From: Phycisphaera sp.
GTDB lineage: Bacteria > Planctomycetota > Phycisphaerae > Phycisphaerales > Zrk34
Direction of reading: 5' to 3'
DNA: 64,000 bases
Assembly (NCBI GenBank): GCA_016125285.1
Contig: WGMA01000062.1
Span: 40,953 to 104,952, forward strand
Positions 62,510 through 64,000 of this stretch are shown piece by piece. The notes below the pieces were generated by a model, which worked only from the letters and a program-made list of their open reading frames with translations, had not been told where the DNA came from and did no database searches. The first letter of the stretch is position 1. Each line of letters starts with the position of its first letter. Made by a program: the position numbers and the translations under genes.

Positions 62510-63337
62510 TTACGGCGACGGGTCCTGATGCGAAACCCGTGCCTCGGCCCCAAGCTTCCGCCAGCACTCCCCAAGACATGCCAGCACGGTCAGCACGGAC
62601 AGCATGGCAGTCGCGCCGGGCTCAGGCACCGTGTTGACACTGGCGATTGTGATATTACTCAGACCGACCCGCTGGTTCTGTTCCAGGCCGTCTTCGGAAC
62701 CAGGCCCATAGGTATAGACGATCTGGTTCATCGTTCCTGTCAGCGTGACGTTGACGTTGCCGTTGCTGCTGTTATTGGGCACGTTATTGTCGTTGATGCC
62801 TTGAACCTGATTTCCCGTGACCTGCGTGTAACTTGTGTTAACCGAAGTCATCGCGACCGCTGCTTGCGAGTTGTCAACAACAATCTTATCCTGCCAATTG
62901 TCGAAATCGGCGGCCGGGTTGTTGCCGAAGAAGCCCCCATCCTCGGAGGCGTCTACGTCCAGATAGGTCCAACTCGCGTCTGTGAACGACAGGTTGTTGC
63001 TCGCGCCGAGTGTGATGGTCACCGTCTGGGAAGTTCCGCTATTCCGCGTGGAAGTCAATTCCACATTGAGCAGATTGCCGGTCTGATTGCCCAGCGGACT
63101 GGTCGTGGTGATCAACTGATTTGACCCATTCATCTCGAAATGCACCAGGAATGGGATGTTCACATCGCCAGTCGTCATACCGGTCACATCAACCGCACCA
63201 GACGTCTCGGTGGTCGGTGAGATTACGACCGAAGAGTCGGAAAAGTCGATTACGACGGAGGCGTCGCAGCGCGCAGATATCGCTGTTGCGATACAGCAAC
63301 AGACAAGCATCCGCCATGCGGCTACGCGGCTCTTCAT
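62510..63337 (-). CDS. PEP-CTERM-domain exported protein
   Basis: A 275-residue protein. A signal peptide (~1-27, MKSRVAAWRMLVCCCIATAI) is followed by a Ser/Thr/Asn-rich, probably beta-sandwich body and the sorting signal VPEPGATAMLSVLTVLACLG from residue 237. The usual pattern then has Arg-rich residues at the extreme end; here WRKLGAEARVSHQDPSP follows, so the tail is longer than typical. It would be exported, cleaved by the neighbouring exosortase and placed at the surface. The body carries no domain that I know. A promoter (63417-63444) lies ~73 bases before the ATG. Confidence 0.85.
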   Translation of the reverse strand: MKSRVAAWRMLVCCCIATAISARCDASVVIDFSDSSVVISPTTETSGAVDVTGMTTGDVNIPFLVHFEMNGSNQLITTTSPLGNQTGNLLNVELTSTRNSGTSQTVTITLGASNNLSFTDASWTYLDVDASEDGGFFGNNPAADFDNWQDKIVVDNSQAAVAMTSVNTSYTQVTGNQVQGINDNNVPNNSSNGNVNVTLTGTMNQIVYTYGPGSEDGLEQNQRVGLSNITIASVNTVPEPGATAMLSVLTVLACLGECWRKLGAEARVSHQDPSP

Positions 63338-63622
63338 AAGGTTCAGCAATCTCCTCCCACCAAAGCTCTCGCGATCAGCCGGAATAGTGCTTCCGCCGAT
63401 ACCAATACAATATAAGAATATAGCGATTCGCGATTGGGCTTCAACCCGAGTTGGCATTTCTAGCCACTCAAATTGAGAAGCACGGCGGCAACTCAGCCGC
63501 CCGAGGATAGATACGCATGTCCGATCGAACGCAGTGTCGGCATGGGTGAATCGGAGCAGAGCAGATTCGACCGGATGACTTCCTGCTTCCAAACCGATCC
63601 GAGAACCCCAAACCGTGCCGCG
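63338..63622. other. Intergenic region between the PEP-CTERM gene and a small ORF
   Basis: Apart from the PEP-CTERM promoter at 63417-63444 I see no gene or repeat here. Composition is more AT-rich near 63405-63425 than elsewhere in the window. Confidence 0.5.
63417..63444 (-). promoter_or_regulatory. Promoter of the PEP-CTERM/exosortase operon
   Basis: On the minus strand TTGAAG (63444-63439), a 16-base spacer and TATATT (63422-63417). The surrounding sequence is the most AT-rich of this region. Initiation near 63410 fits the ATG at 63337. Confidence 0.55.
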
Positions 63623-63805
63623 TCACTCTGCGTGCCCCGATTTGACGTCTCCGTCATTGTTTTGCTGGCACGCCATTGCGGCGTGAATGGCGTCATTGAC
63701 GCGTTTCGCAATGTCCACTCCTCGCGCCGCTTCGACATCCAACGTCCACACACGCTCCGGCGCATCGAGGCGCCGGAACGTGTCCGCAGAGGTCGGTACA
63801 GACAA
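63623..63805 (-). CDS. Small hypothetical protein
   Basis: A 60-codon frame opening with TTG 63805, five bases after AAAGG. The product (TFRRLDAPERVWTLDVEAARGV in its first half) has normal amino-acid composition with an amphipathic helix at ~30-45, and no recognised family. It is encoded upstream of, and on the same strand as, the PEP-CTERM gene. It could be a real small protein or the remnant of a larger gene disrupted near the IS end at 63861. Confidence 0.35.
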   Translation of the reverse strand: MSVPTSADTFRRLDAPERVWTLDVEAARGVDIAKRVNDAIHAAMACQQNNDGDVKSGHAE

Positions 63806-63860
63806 CGCTGCCTTTGACGGCTATCTTGGCACCCACGGGGCGACGGTCCGGCGTATACAT

Positions 63861-64000
63861 TGAGGTTCCCCACGAACGGTGGGCGCGAGGGGCGGTAAGA
63901 TGGCCCCGAACGGAAAGGACCTCGATATGAGCGGAGTACGCAGACGATTCAGCAAGGCGTTCAAGGTCGGCGCGGTGGCGCTGGTCACGGAGCAGGGATA
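63861..64000 (+). mobile_element. Left end of an IS3-family insertion sequence (partial)
   Basis: The sequence from about 63861 opens with TGAGGTTCCCC, a TG-initial GC-rich end of the IS3 type, and the transposase OrfA begins 66 bases later. The element continues beyond the window, so its right end, direct repeats and intactness cannot be judged. Confidence 0.55.
63927..64000 (+). CDS. IS3-family transposase OrfA, N-terminal fragment
   Basis: The first 24 codons (RRRFSKAFKVGAVALVTEQG visible) match the start of IS3/IS911 OrfA proteins, which begin with an (R/K)R-(R/K)-(F/Y)-S-x-x-F-K-x-x-A-V stretch leading to a helix-turn-helix. AAAGGA (63914-63919) lies 7 bases before ATG 63927. OrfA is the DNA-binding half of the transposase, normally joined to OrfB by -1 frameshifting. 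The gene is cut by the window end. Confidence 0.72.
   Translation, partial: MSGVRRRFSKAFKVGAVALVTEQG

Noticed and set aside
1..64000. CRISPR arrays, tRNA and rRNA genes
   Set aside because: I looked for regularly spaced repeats, T-arm GGTTCGAATCC-like sequences and rRNA cores and found none. The only tandem repeat is the coding 42-bp series.

Overview
The window reads as a high-GC planctomycete chromosome, most likely class Phycisphaerae. This is inferred from protein families only, since no rRNA or tRNA gene is visible. Diagnostic content includes DUF1501 Tat-exported proteins with a BIG2/cytochrome/DUF1549/DUF1553 partner, cytochrome-WD40 proteins, ECF sigma factors of the Rhodopirellula/Verrucomicrobium type coupled to FecR proteins, many pseudopilin-like 'H-X9-DG' proteins, a sulfatase, and an exosortase with a PEP-CTERM substrate. 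Coding density is high and most neighbours are co-directional with ATGA/GTGA or 1-base overlaps.

Layout. 1-1230: tail of a possible cold-shock protein and a small histidine kinase. 1317-7876: two tandem copies of a module made of an ECF sigma factor, a FecR membrane protein and one or two pseudopilins, closed by a strong terminator. 7903-10189: a leader region with promoter, Leu-rich mini-ORF and hairpin, then leuC and a YhbY-type RNA-binding protein. 10212-13231: a PMT/ArnT-like glycosyltransferase convergent with a sulfatase. 13408-17145: an exported pyrophosphatase, then a GH88 hydrolase between two short-chain dehydrogenases. 17275-22439: a compact type VII secretion-like locus (two small WXG100-like helical hairpins, a coiled-coil protein and a 1,320-residue FtsK/SpoIIIE ATPase). 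22464-25898: a SUMF1-fold protein, PgeF and a LamG protein. 26037-30903: a third sigma/FecR/pseudopilin module, two of whose pseudopilins carry a LamG domain.

30920-34050: two LRR lipoproteins, a small unknown protein and a zinc-ribbon protein. 34194-48316: a surface/periplasmic cluster of a cytochrome-WD40-coiled-coil protein, three DUF1501 proteins, one BIG2/DUF1549/DUF1553 protein and a PPC-domain coiled-coil protein. 48392-51952: a VIT/vWA protein and a lactonase-type beta-propeller. 52086-58559: an envelope lipid-trafficking neighbourhood with an HpnL-like membrane protein, a sulfotransferase, and an mlaC-mlaA-RND (HpnN-like) operon. 58693-63337: PEP-CTERM protein, exosortase and TPR protein on the minus strand. 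63861-64000: left end of an IS3-type insertion sequence.

The strongest candidates for undescribed systems are the WXG100-like/FtsK locus at 17275-22439, which lacks other recognisable ESX components, and the thrice-repeated sigma/FecR/pseudopilin module, which looks like a regulated cell-surface device whose pseudopilin subunits carry sugar-binding-like domains. Also notable are a possible leucine attenuator ahead of leuC and a lipid-transport operon in which an RND protein stands where an MCE/ABC complex would be expected.
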